Shown: positions 50,143 to 57,522 of the stretch, one piece after another
Numbering within the stretch: the first letter of the stretch is position 1
Layout: each line of letters opens with the position of its first letter
Assembly (NCBI RefSeq): GCF_017875645.1
Contig: NZ_JAGGMR010000001.1
Span: 7,874,001 to 7,938,000 of the forward strand
Direction: 5' to 3'
Origin: Nocardia goodfellowii
GTDB lineage: Bacteria > Actinomycetota > Actinomycetes > Mycobacteriales > Mycobacteriaceae
DNA: 64,000 nucleotides
The notes under the pieces: generated by a model
What the model was told of the DNA's origin: nothing
Databases searched by the model: none
The model's input: only the letters and a program-made list of their open reading frames with translations
Program-made: the position numbers and the translations under genes

Positions 50143-50216
50143 CACCGCTGAGGTCATCCTCACTTCGTGATGCAATTTCGGTTTCGCCATTGGGCGTCAC
50201 ATGAGACCGTTTGCAG

Positions 50217-50918
50217 ATGAAGCACCCAATCGACACCGATGTCCTTGGCGAATTCCTCGTCAGCGCAAGATCTTTGGCGGAGTACCGCGCGATCTTCGAT
50301 CTCACCGACGCAGACCTGAAGGGCCGCCGCATCCTCGACTGCCCCGGCGGAGCCGCGAGTTTCACCATGGAAGCCGGCGAGCTCGGCGCCCGCGTCACCG
50401 CCGCCGATCCGATCTACTCCCGCTCCGCCGAGCAGTTGCGCAGCCTGGCCACCCGCGAGACCGATCGCGGAACAAACTGGGCTACCGCCCATTACGACCG
50501 CTACCGGTGGGATTGGTACGGCGACCCGGAGGGGTTGCGCGCGATGCGCCGAGCCGCGGCAGCCCGCTTCGCCGACGACCTGACCGCCCACCCGGAGCGC
50601 TACATCGCCGCCGAGCTGCCGTCGCTCCCGTTCCGGGACAACAGCTTCGACCTGGTGCTCAGCTCACATCTTTTGTTCACCTACGCCGACCGCCTCGACG
50701 CCGACTTCCACCTCACAGCATTGCTCGAGCTGTCTCGGGTCAGCGCCGCGGAGGTCCGGCTGTATCCGCTGGTAGACCACATCGGCCGGCACCACGATGT
50801 CCTGGTCGAGCAGCTCCGCAAAGAGCTGCGCGACAAGGGTGTGCACTCGACGCTGCGGGAAACCGAGTACGAGTTCCACCACGGCGCGCACACCATGCTG
50901 ATCCTGCACGGTGACTGA
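50217..50918 (+). CDS. Class I SAM-dependent methyltransferase-like protein
   Basis: 233 residues from ATG 50217; a TTG two codons upstream is also in frame. The SAM-binding region reads GRRILDCPGGAASFTMEAGELGARVTAADPIY (motif I with a CPGG instead of the more common GxGxG). A later stretch, LPSLPFRDNSFDLVLSSHLLFTYAD, corresponds to motifs II-III. The Cys-Pro in motif I recurs in a subset of actinobacterial proteins. The substrate is unknown. It is monocistronic after the dinG terminators. Confidence 0.8.
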   Translation: MKHPIDTDVLGEFLVSARSLAEYRAIFDLTDADLKGRRILDCPGGAASFTMEAGELGARVTAADPIYSRSAEQLRSLATRETDRGTNWATAHYDRYRWDWYGDPEGLRAMRRAAAARFADDLTAHPERYIAAELPSLPFRDNSFDLVLSSHLLFTYADRLDADFHLTALLELSRVSAAEVRLYPLVDHIGRHHDVLVEQLRKELRDKGVHSTLRETEYEFHHGAHTMLILHGD

Positions 50919-50966
50919 GCGCCGCTCGTGCCGCGTCCAGCCGACGCCGGACGCGGCACCGATCGC

Positions 50967-51455
50967 TCAGCCCAGGGTGAACGTCGCCGTACCCGAAATC
51001 TGCTGCAGTTCCTGATCACGATCGTTCAGGGTGACAATGCGGGCTTCCACCCGCCCCGCACCCGGCCCCATCCCGAAACCGATGATCACACCGTCGACCG
51101 TGTGCTGGATGACACCGTGCTCGTCGACCGGATGCTGCTGCCCGTTCTCCCGCCCGGTATCCAAATTCTTCCAGCGCACGGCCACCTTATAACGGCTACA
51201 GAACTCCCCCACCTGCGTAATCTTCGGCCGGACACCGAACTCGCCGGACTTTGGCTGCGGCACCACCTCAGCGGTGATGATGGCCGCACATTCCGGCCCG
51301 CCGACCCGAGTCAGCGTAGGAGTGAAACGCGCCGCCGGATCGGTCGGAAGCGCGGCCGACGGCCCTGCGAACCCCGCCATCCCGGCGACCGCAACCGCCC
51401 CGATGACACCGGCCCGAGCCGAAAACTGTTGCAGCTGCTTACGATTGAGAGTCAT
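50967..51455 (-). CDS. Secreted protein of unknown function
   Basis: 162 residues. A Sec signal peptide is clear (RAGVIGAVAVAGMAGFAGPSAALP, probable AxA-type cleavage after SAA). The mature region has two cysteines (GGPECAAI and EFCSRYKV) that could pair, and beta-rich segments ending ISGTATFTLG. No lipobox or anchor is present, so it is probably released. Such small secreted proteins are common in Nocardia; no family was recognised. Confidence 0.8.
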   Translation of the reverse strand: MTLNRKQLQQFSARAGVIGAVAVAGMAGFAGPSAALPTDPAARFTPTLTRVGGPECAAIITAEVVPQPKSGEFGVRPKITQVGEFCSRYKVAVRWKNLDTGRENGQQHPVDEHGVIQHTVDGVIIGFGMGPGAGRVEARIVTLNDRDQELQQISGTATFTLG

Positions 51456-51607
51456 GCCCGGTTTGTCGGATCCCCCGCAGACGCTGTTACAACGACTGTT
51501 GCGTTAGTGAAATCACTGTAACACTCGGCACGCCCACCACCGAGGCTCTGCCCCAGGCGTTCCAAACCCGTTACCACTCCAGCGATCTCAGCACCACCGC
51601 CGGCCAG
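51456..51607. other. Promoter region of the secreted-protein gene
   Basis: This short stretch upstream of the secreted-protein start contains a relatively AT-rich segment (GTTGCGTTAGTGAAATCACT, about 51498-51517) that could hold its promoter. It then passes into the minisatellite described next. No ORF is supported. Confidence 0.4.
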
Positions 51608-52134
51608 AGCCTCGACCACTAGTTACCTCTGAGCTGCGGTACCGATCCAAAGCCTCGTCCACTACTGCCATTTCAGCGCCAGCACCGGTCCAAAGGCTCG
51701 ACGACTACCGCCATCTCCGGCACCAGGTCGAAACCTCGACCACTGCCGCCATCTGAACTCCAGCGCCTCGACGACACCGATGATCCATCTCCACCGCCAG
51801 CCAAAAACCTTCGCCATTCCAACCGTCTCAGTCCCACCGCCAGCCGAAACCTCGACCATTCCGGCCATCTCAGCTCCACCGCCAATGTTGACGTCGACTA
51901 TCACGTCACCAACCGCGTGGATGGGGCACAGCGATTCGTAGGAGTCGTTGTAGGCCAGCAGTTCGTAGCGGGCGCTGAGCAGGCGGCCAAATATCGACCA
52001 CTGCCGCCATCTGAACTCCAGCGCCGGTCCAACGCCTCGACGACACCTGCGATCCACCTCTCGCCAGCCAAAACCTCGACCATCCGGCCATCTCAGCTCC
52101 ACCGCCGGCCATAATCTCGACCACTGCTTCCATC
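51608..52134. repeat. Degenerate minisatellite of about 40 bp, about 11 units, abutting a gene stop codon
   Basis: Units start with CCTCGACCACTGCCGCCATC-type sequence and continue with a CAGCTCCACCGCCGGCC-AAAA part; starts are near 51608, 51648, 51691, 51733, 51766, 51808, 51852, 51997, 52037, 52074 and 52116. The series around 51733-51890 is echoed in the same order at 51997-52115, a higher-order repeat. The last unit reaches the stop codon of the 230-residue protein gene, and similar sequence covers its final codons. A unique island of about 107 bp (51890-51996) interrupts the array. Confidence 0.8.
51890..51996 (-). pseudogene. Fragment resembling an MmyB-like ligand-binding domain of an XRE regulator
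   Basis: The island inside the minisatellite reads on the minus strand as GRLLSARYELLAYNDSYESL plus CPIHAVGDV. This resembles the start of the MmyB/MltR-type domain (compare ARYGRLVAANAAFDLL in the intact regulator at 8645-9433, and the usual pattern of a Trp/Tyr-x-LLAYN-x-AY core). No start codon, DNA-binding domain or C-terminus is attached, so it would be a gene scrap. The match is short and the call tentative. Confidence 0.4.
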
Positions 52135-52827
52135 TCAGCTCCATCGCCGATCCGGCGGCAGCGGCAGCTGTTCGAGCATCCACGCGGACACCTCATCCAA
52201 ATCACCGTCCCGAATCCGCCGCGGCGCTTCCGCGATCACCCAATCAGCCAGCACCGGTGCGATATTCGGGCCTTCCCGATAGCAGCACACCTCCAACCGC
52301 CCACCTAACAGCTGCTGCCCCCACTCCCGCCAAAGCTCCCGAAAATGCCGGTCGGCAGCTGCCCCCGAAGTACGCGACCACACGTCCAGCCACGGTTCCA
52401 CAGCATCGGTCAACGACACCAGAAAACTGAGCACCACCGGCACCGAACGATCCGACCCGGCAAGCGTCTCCCGCCACAAAGCCTCACAAAACTTTTCGAT
52501 CACCCCCGCCTCAGCCCATTCCCTCCACCCTGCCGCGAACAACCGGCAACCAACCAACTCCCCATCAATCCACGCACCATCCTCCCCAACCCACCGCAAC
52601 AACCGAGGCGCAACCCATCGCATCCACTCCCCACCACCATCAAACGTCGACCCCCACTTCCACACCGCCCGCAACAACTCCCGCTCCGCAATCTCCTCCA
52701 CCGGCCCCGAAAGCCGCTCCAATTCCATAGAACTGAAGCAATGCGAACACCCCTCAACCGCCCTCATCCGCCCCACCCGCGACCCGAACACCCGCTCCAA
52801 CTCCCCCAACACCACCTCAACCACCAC
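52135..52827 (-). CDS. Hypothetical protein with an N-terminal CxxC motif
   Basis: 230 residues. An N-terminal EGCSHCFSSMELERLSGP contains a CxxC pair, followed by a mostly helical, Trp-rich protein (LRAVWKWGSTFDGGGEWMRWVAPRLLRWV). The C-terminal part (REGPNIAPVLADWVIAEAPRRIRDGDLDEVSAWMLEQL) has the most gene-like composition. The first 110 codons use an unusually C/A-rich plus strand, unlike neighbouring genes. The last codons merge into the adjoining minisatellite. No family was recognised, and no terminator or partner is visible. Confidence 0.6.
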   Translation of the reverse strand: MVVEVVLGELERVFGSRVGRMRAVEGCSHCFSSMELERLSGPVEEIAERELLRAVWKWGSTFDGGGEWMRWVAPRLLRWVGEDGAWIDGELVGCRLFAAGWREWAEAGVIEKFCEALWRETLAGSDRSVPVVLSFLVSLTDAVEPWLDVWSRTSGAAADRHFRELWREWGQQLLGGRLEVCCYREGPNIAPVLADWVIAEAPRRIRDGDLDEVSAWMLEQLPLPPDRRWS

Positions 52828-52940
52828 CCGACGCTAACCACCCACCCCAACCGGCGGCCACCCCTTTTCACACACAAGCGCCCGAAACACTCTCCCCAAC
52901 AACCACTGCCACTGCTCTTTCAACAACCACCCGCTACACC
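52828..52940. other. C-rich stretch upstream of the 230-residue protein gene
   Basis: Strongly biased plus strand (runs of CCACC, CAACC, CACCC) with no supported ORF. It grades into the 26-bp tandem repeat and probably contains the promoter of the gene to its left. Confidence 0.45.
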
Positions 52941-53094
52941 TCTCCCCACAGCAACCGCCCGCTACGCCCCCACACAGCAATCCCTGGTACGCCCCTTTCC
53001 ACAGCAACCATGTTGCGCCCCTTTCCACAGCAACCATCTTGCGCCCCTTTCCACAGCAACCATGTTGTGCCGCTTTGCGGCAGCCACCTGCCAC
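52941..53094. repeat. 26-bp tandem minisatellite
   Basis: Three near-perfect units (52991-53016, 53017-53042, 53043-53068; core CCCCTTTCCACAGCAACCAT) are flanked by degraded units on both sides (about 52941-52990 and 53069-53094). Differences between the core units are single bases. On the minus strand it reads VAVERGA/LLWKGA-type peptides in several frames because 26 is not a multiple of three, which argues that it is non-coding. Confidence 0.88.
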
Positions 53095-53213
53095 CGCGGG
53101 ACGATCTCTTCGATGACCACGGCCAGCGAGTGCGGCAGTTCACCGCACACGCCCTCCAGCGTGGCCTCCCAATGAGCTCGGCCATGAGGATTTCCTGGCT
53201 CGGCGGTGATCAC
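52962..53213 (-). pseudogene. Truncated ORF running into the minisatellite
   Basis: From GTG 53213 about 41 codons look gene-like (RAHWEATLEGVCGELPHSLA then VVIEEIVPRW), after which the frame enters the 26-bp repeats and becomes low complexity until its stop. No family was recognised. It looks like the 5' or internal part of a gene whose remainder has been replaced by repeat DNA. Confidence 0.4.
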
Positions 53214-53830
53214 GCTGTCAGGACAGAAAGTCGGGCCTCAGCCACTTCCCCACAAGAACCGCTGGGCACAACTCCCGCCACAACCGGTACGCCCGGAACG
53301 GGGCGTTGGCCGACCACAGCCCAAATGCCGTAGATGATGTTGGGAACCCGATCACCAGCCCTAGCCCGAGGGTCGCCCCGAAGGCGCCGAGCACCGGTAC
53401 GGCAGCACTCGGTCACCAAACAAGCCATGACTACCCGCCAGCCACATCTCCTACAACCACCAACCAGTTTTGTCCCCCACAACCGCCCGCCAAACTCTCC
53501 CACCAACACCCACCCGCCAAACACAACAACCGCCGGCCGCCCCGCCCACCACTCCCTCACCACCCCGACCGCGTAGTGATATTGCTGCCGAACTCGGCGT
53601 GTCATCAACAATTCGACTACCGGATTCCGCCTCTCCCGACGATGAGCACCCCGGTAACCCCACGCCGACTACGGCTATGAGGCCGAACGTAGGCCGCCGA
53701 TGGGTGCCCTACGTCGGCATCAACGGTTGCGTCCCACCCTCATACGGCGCGGCGAGTTCAGGCACCTACTCCCTGTGCATCCCCGGCACATCGTTAAACC
53801 GTCCATATCCGGATCCGAAAAATGGTGGCC
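53214..53830. other. Non-coding, strand-asymmetric region
   Basis: About 620 bp with no supported gene. 53430-53575 is extremely C/A-rich on the plus strand. Open frames on both strands (for example minus 53210-53611 and plus 53306-53680) give biased, unrecognisable products and lack Shine-Dalgarno sequences. 53640-53830 is more ordinary in composition and could contain further gene scraps, but nothing was identified. Confidence 0.5.
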
Positions 53831-53980
53831 GACTCGACACCGCTTGCTCACGCTGCTCCCACAATGTCGGGCAGAGCCAGCGCGACCACGCCGGTCAGCG
53901 TCTGGACAGGCGGACGGACGCTCCAAAATTCGATAACCTTCTTCCCGAAGCATCTCGAACTTCGCCAAATCGTGCTCGGC
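53831..53980 (-). pseudogene. Relic copy C of the ridA 3' end
   Basis: On the minus strand AKFEML aligns with GKLEVL of the intact RidA, and in another frame VQTLTGVVALALPDIV aligns with VQTLVGVAALALPGML. At DNA level the stretches GTCGGGCAGAGCCA and CTTCTTCCCGA are shared. At least one frameshift and loss of the final codons show it is decayed. It is the most distant and most degraded of three copies. Confidence 0.75.
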
Positions 53981-54063
53981 GACAATGGCTTACCCCGCAG
54001 TGACGATGACGTCCCAGCAGCGGCCCACCCCGCAGGGACGTTGGCACCGATCCCGGCGGCGAC

Positions 54064-54213
54064 CTACCCCGCGGCGGGCGATGACTCGACCTCGAACAAC
54101 AGGTCACGCAGCGCCATCCAGCCACGCCGATTTGCGTCTGAGCCGAGGCGGTCACCCCAGATTCGGCGATCGTCTTTCCGAGCACCTCGAGCTTCGCCAG
54201 ATCGTGGTCGGCG
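54064..54213 (-). pseudogene. Relic copy B of the ridA 3' end
   Basis: Minus-strand reading gives ADHDLAKLEVLGKTIAE (compare VDHDLGKLEVLGKKIAE in RidA), then a frameshift, then ALRDLLFEVESSPAAG and a TAG stop at the same relative place as the intact gene (LALPGMLFEVDAVAAVG, TAG). Confidence 0.82.
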
Positions 54214-54318
54214 ACGATGGCCTGTCCCCGCAGCAGGACGGCCAACCCCACGGCTGGACGGCGTAGCCGGCAGCGACGATGGCCTACCCGGCGACGGGGA
54301 CGCCATCCCAGCGACGTC

Positions 54319-54465
54319 CTACCCGACGGCCGCGATTGCGTCGACCTCGAACAGCATGTCGCGCAGAGGCATCGCGACCACGCCTATCAGCGTCTGGGCC
54401 AGGGCGGACGCTCCAATTCCGGCGATCTTCTTCCCGAGCACCTCGAACTTCGCCAAATCGTGGCC
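54319..54465 (-). pseudogene. Relic copy A of the ridA 3' end, reading frame intact
   Basis: The minus strand reads 48 uninterrupted codons: GHDLAKFEVLGKKIAGIG, then QTLIGVVAMPLRDMLFEVDA and IAAVG, ending in TAG. It aligns with the last 49 codons of RidA with one codon missing. Substitutions are mostly conservative (L/F, V/I, A/V), so it may descend from a once-functional paralogue. No start codon or 5' half is attached; the upstream side is the 20-bp minisatellite. Confidence 0.85.
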
Positions 54466-54489
54466 CACAGCGACGGTGGCCTATCCTGC

Positions 54490-54830
54490 GGCGGAACGGC
54501 CGACCCCACAGCCGGACGACCTACACCACAGCGGGACGACCTTCCCACAGCGGGACGGCGTAGCCCACAGCAGAGCGGCCTACCCCACAGCAGAGCGGCC
54601 TACCCCACAGCCGGACGACCTCCCCCACAGCAGGACGACCTACCCCGCAGCGGAACGACCTTCCCGCAGCGGGACGGCCGATCCCACGACAGAACGGCCG
54701 GCCCACAGCCGGACGACCTACCCCACAACGGGACGGCCGCGACGGCATCGACGATGGCCTACTCCACAACGGGACGACCTACGCCCCAACAGGACGGCGT
54801 AGCCCGAAGCGACGATGGCCTAGCCCTTGG
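54490..54830. repeat. 20-bp minisatellite between ridA and its nearest relic
   Basis: About 16 imperfect units of consensus CGGGACGACCTACCCCACAG. Variants such as GACGATGGCCTACCCCG also occur once or twice in the gaps between the other ridA relics (about 53981, 54214 and 54275), so the repeat seems to have expanded from the spacer sequence of the relic array. Confidence 0.85.
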
Positions 54831-54854
54831 CGACGACGCCATCCCACCGACGGC

Positions 54855-55250
54855 CTACCCGACCGCCGCGACGGCATCGACCTCGAACAACATGCCGGGC
54901 AGAGCCAACGCGGCCACCCCGACCAACGTCTGGACCGGCGGGCGGTCGCCCCAGATTTCGGCGATCTTCTTCCCGAGCACCTCGAGTTTCCCCAGATCGT
55001 GGTCGACGATGAACGTGCGTAGCTGGAAGACGTCGGCGTAGTCCAAACCGGCTGAGCCCAAAGCGGTTCCGAGGTTGGTGAAGGCCCGGTCGACCTGGGT
55101 CGCGAAATCCGTACTGGTGGTGTGGCCTTCGGCGTCGGAGTCGTATTGTCCGGCGATGAAGACCAGTTCGCCGCGTACTCGGGCGACGTGGCTGTAGCCG
55201 AATCCGGTGGGGTCGTGCAGTTCTGGGGGGTTGGTGATTTCGATGGTCAT
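54855..55250 (-). CDS. ridA: RidA/YjgF-family protein
   Basis: 131 residues, standard length. RidA proteins hydrolyse reactive enamine/imine intermediates released by PLP enzymes. Visible features are GFGYSHVARVRGELVFIAGQYDSDAEG and LGSAGLDYADVFQLRTFIVD, then the C-terminal strand region ALPGMLFEVDAVAAVG. The Arg normally found in the C-terminal family motif (R of IPxxAxVEI-type strands) is not obvious, so it may belong to a divergent subfamily with another role. Three degraded copies of its 3' end follow downstream. It is followed upstream by the DoxX gene on the same strand, separated by a terminator. Confidence 0.85.
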   Translation of the reverse strand: MTIEITNPPELHDPTGFGYSHVARVRGELVFIAGQYDSDAEGHTTSTDFATQVDRAFTNLGTALGSAGLDYADVFQLRTFIVDHDLGKLEVLGKKIAEIWGDRPPVQTLVGVAALALPGMLFEVDAVAAVG

Positions 55251-55287
55251 AGTGAGATGACGACGTGGCGCACCGAGGTGTGACAGC

Positions 55288-55323
55288 GCGAAAGCCCGCC
55301 TCCCGAGGGAGACGGGCTTTCGC
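55288..55323 (-). terminator. Long hairpin between doxX and ridA
   Basis: GCGAAAGCCCG (55288-55298) pairs with CGGGCTTTCGC (55313-55323), and the inner CTCCC/GGGAG extends the stem almost to the loop. It lies 12 bp after the doxX stop codon, so doxX and ridA are probably separate transcripts. Confidence 0.8.
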
Positions 55324-55335
55324 GATGCCGAGGGA

Positions 55336-55899
55336 TCAGAGCACCCACTTCAGGATCAATGTCAGCACGCCCGCGACGACTGCCAGGGCCACCGCGCCCG
55401 CGCCGATCACGAAACCCTTACGCTCCCAGGGCCGGCCGTAGTCCAGCGAGTACTTGCCGGCGCCGGTGAAGGCGAGGGTCACGCCGGCGGCGGCGAACAG
55501 CAGCGCCATCTCGTAACCGGGCTGCCAGCCCTGCGCGCCGACCGTACCGAACAGACCGTTGGCCCAGGTCGCGTTGATCGCGTTGATCATGGTGCCGATC
55601 ATGATCGCGGCGGCCAGCGGGGTGGCCAGACCCAGCAGCAGCAACAGCCCACCACCCAGTTCGCTGATCGCGGCGAGGGTGCCGAAGAACTTGCCCGGGT
55701 TGTAACCCATGGCTTCGAAACCGGCGTTGTTGGCTTCCAGCCCCGGGCCGTCGAACCAGCCGAACAACTTCTGGGCGCCGTGGATGGCCATCAGGCCGCC
55801 GAAGAGGACGCGTGCGGCCAACAGGCCGATGTCGGTGGCGCTCCCGTCGAGCGACGACGTGGTCGCGAGTTTCGACTTCGATTCGGTGGTGGTGGTCAT
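55336..55899 (-). CDS. DoxX-family membrane protein
   Basis: 187 residues. Four to five membrane segments with the DoxX pattern: LLAARVLFGGLMAIHGAQKLFGWF, then AAISELGGGLLLLLGLATPLAAAIMIGTM. DoxX proteins are linked to redox or thiosulfate metabolism and oxidative-stress complexes in mycobacteria, but the role here is not defined. It is monocistronic with a strong terminator. Confidence 0.9.
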   Translation of the reverse strand: MTTTTESKSKLATTSSLDGSATDIGLLAARVLFGGLMAIHGAQKLFGWFDGPGLEANNAGFEAMGYNPGKFFGTLAAISELGGGLLLLLGLATPLAAAIMIGTMINAINATWANGLFGTVGAQGWQPGYEMALLFAAAGVTLAFTGAGKYSLDYGRPWERKGFVIGAGAVALAVVAGVLTLILKWVL

Positions 55900-56027
55900 G
55901 CTGGTTCCTCATCCCTGCGTGGTGGACAGCTTTTCCTTAGCTTCGGCAACAACCGGACCGAGGTCCGATTGAAGCACGTTGTGACCCAACCACATCCAAG
56001 ATGCGGGTATTCCAACGCCCGGCGAAT

Positions 56028-57389
56028 TTATTCGGCCAGGAAGAAGAAATAGCCGGCGAACACCACCATCAAAATCCACATCGTCGGGTGGATCTCCTTG
56101 AACTTGCCTTTCGCGGCCATGACGATCGGGTAGAAGATCATGCCCATGGCCAACCCGTTGGCGATCGAGTATGTGAGCGGCATCATGACGATCGTGATGA
56201 ACGCCGGGACCGAATACTCCAGCCGGCCCCAATCGATGTCCCCGAGCGAGCGCGCCATCAGGATGCCGACGACGATCAGCGCGGGCGCGGTGATCTCGCC
56301 CGAACCCGCCACGATCGCGAAGATCGGATAGCAGAACATCGCGAGCAGGAACCAGCCCGCGGTGGTGATCGCGGTGAGGCCGGTGCGTCCGCCCGCTGTC
56401 ACACCCGCGGTCGATTCGACGTAGGCGGTGGTGGTGGAGGTACCGATGACGGCGCCGGCCATGGTGCCGACCGAGTCCGCGGCGAACGCGCTGGACGCGC
56501 GGGGCAGGCGGCCGTCCTTGTCGAGCAACCCGGCCTGGTTCGCGACACCGATCAGCGTGCCGGAGGCATCGAAGAAGTCGACGAACAGCATGGTCAACAC
56601 CACGATGGCCATCTGCGCGGTGAACGCGTCGGGCAGATGGATGATCGCCTGGCCGAACGTCTGGTCCAGGCCCTTCGGCATTTCCACGACACCGTCGGGC
56701 AGGTCGACCAGACCGGTGACGATGCCGAGCAGCGCGGTCAGCACGATGCCGTAGAGCACCGCGCCGTGCCAGCCGCGGACCAGGAAGATCACCGTCACGA
56801 CGAGGCCGAACAGTGCGAGCAGGGTGGTGCCCTTGTGGAAATCGCCGAGCGTGACGAAGGTGGCCTCGCTGGCGCGCACGATGCCGGCGGCTTTCAACCC
56901 GAGGAAGGCCACGAACAAGCCGATGCCCGCGCCGACCGCCAGCTTCATCTGCATCGGTATCGAGTCGAGGATCTTCTCGCGGACCTTGGTGACCGCGAGG
57001 ATGAAGAAGATGACGCCGGAGAGGAAGGTGCCCGACAGCGCGACCTCCCACGGGATGCCCATGCTCAGCACGACGGTGTAGGCGAAGAACGCGTTGAGGC
57101 CCATGCCCGGCGCGAGCGCGATCGGGTACTTGGCCCACAGACCCATCACCACGGTGCCGAACACCGCCGCGACGGCGGTCGCGGTGAAGACCGCCTGCGT
57201 CGGAATACCCTTGGCGCCGAGCGGGCCGTGATCGCCGAGCACCGCGGGATTCACCGCCAATACATAGGACATGGCCAGGAAGGTGACCGTACCGGCCATC
57301 AACTCGCGCTTCATGGTCGAGCCGTTGTCGCTGACGCCGAAGAATGCGTCGATGCGACTACGCGTGCGAGGTGGCACGTCGGTGGCCAT
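56028..57389 (-). CDS. NCS2/AzgA-type purine (hypoxanthine/guanine) permease
   Basis: 453 residues with about 12-14 membrane segments. AzgA-like motifs include ELMAGTVTFLAMSYVLAVNP, ALAPGMGLNAFFAYTVV, LFVDFFDASGTLIGVANQAGL and GTSTTTAYVESTAGVTAGGRTGLTA. The last is the characteristic substrate-site region of the hypoxanthine/guanine/adenine branch. It imports purine bases by proton symport. No riboswitch is evident upstream. Confidence 0.9.
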   Translation of the reverse strand: MATDVPPRTRSRIDAFFGVSDNGSTMKRELMAGTVTFLAMSYVLAVNPAVLGDHGPLGAKGIPTQAVFTATAVAAVFGTVVMGLWAKYPIALAPGMGLNAFFAYTVVLSMGIPWEVALSGTFLSGVIFFILAVTKVREKILDSIPMQMKLAVGAGIGLFVAFLGLKAAGIVRASEATFVTLGDFHKGTTLLALFGLVVTVIFLVRGWHGAVLYGIVLTALLGIVTGLVDLPDGVVEMPKGLDQTFGQAIIHLPDAFTAQMAIVVLTMLFVDFFDASGTLIGVANQAGLLDKDGRLPRASSAFAADSVGTMAGAVIGTSTTTAYVESTAGVTAGGRTGLTAITTAGWFLLAMFCYPIFAIVAGSGEITAPALIVVGILMARSLGDIDWGRLEYSVPAFITIVMMPLTYSIANGLAMGMIFYPIVMAAKGKFKEIHPTMWILMVVFAGYFFFLAE

Positions 57390-57522
57390 GTGGGTTCTCC
57401 AGTCGTGGATAAGTACAAAAGGGGTGCTCAGGCACGGTAGCGGACAGTTGCCTGAATTGGAGATTCGTACCAGTCGCGTTATCCGGCGACCGTGACGATC
57501 CTCACCCCTGTACCAGGACCGG

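Noticed and set aside
51608..52134. Possible CRISPR array
   Set aside because: Repeats vary along their whole length and there are no unique spacers of constant size, nor cas genes. It is a degenerate minisatellite.
52834..53185. Overlapping minus-strand frames with VAVERGA/LLWKGA peptides
   Set aside because: All are readings of the 26-bp repeat in different frames; none continues into a gene-like C-terminus.
53210..53611. 133-codon minus-strand frame
   Set aside because: Product is biased (Val/Gly/Arg/Trp) as expected from the C/A-rich plus strand. No start signal or homology was seen.
53831..54854. Integron or attI-attC-like cassette array
   Set aside because: The repeated parts are gene 3' ends with stop codons and no conserved core/inverse-core sites or integrase nearby. 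Duplication or tandem paralogue decay explains them better.
57390..57522. Purine riboswitch before the AzgA-type permease
   Set aside because: The short upstream region lacks the conserved purine aptamer core and a three-way junction; no RNA element could be drawn.
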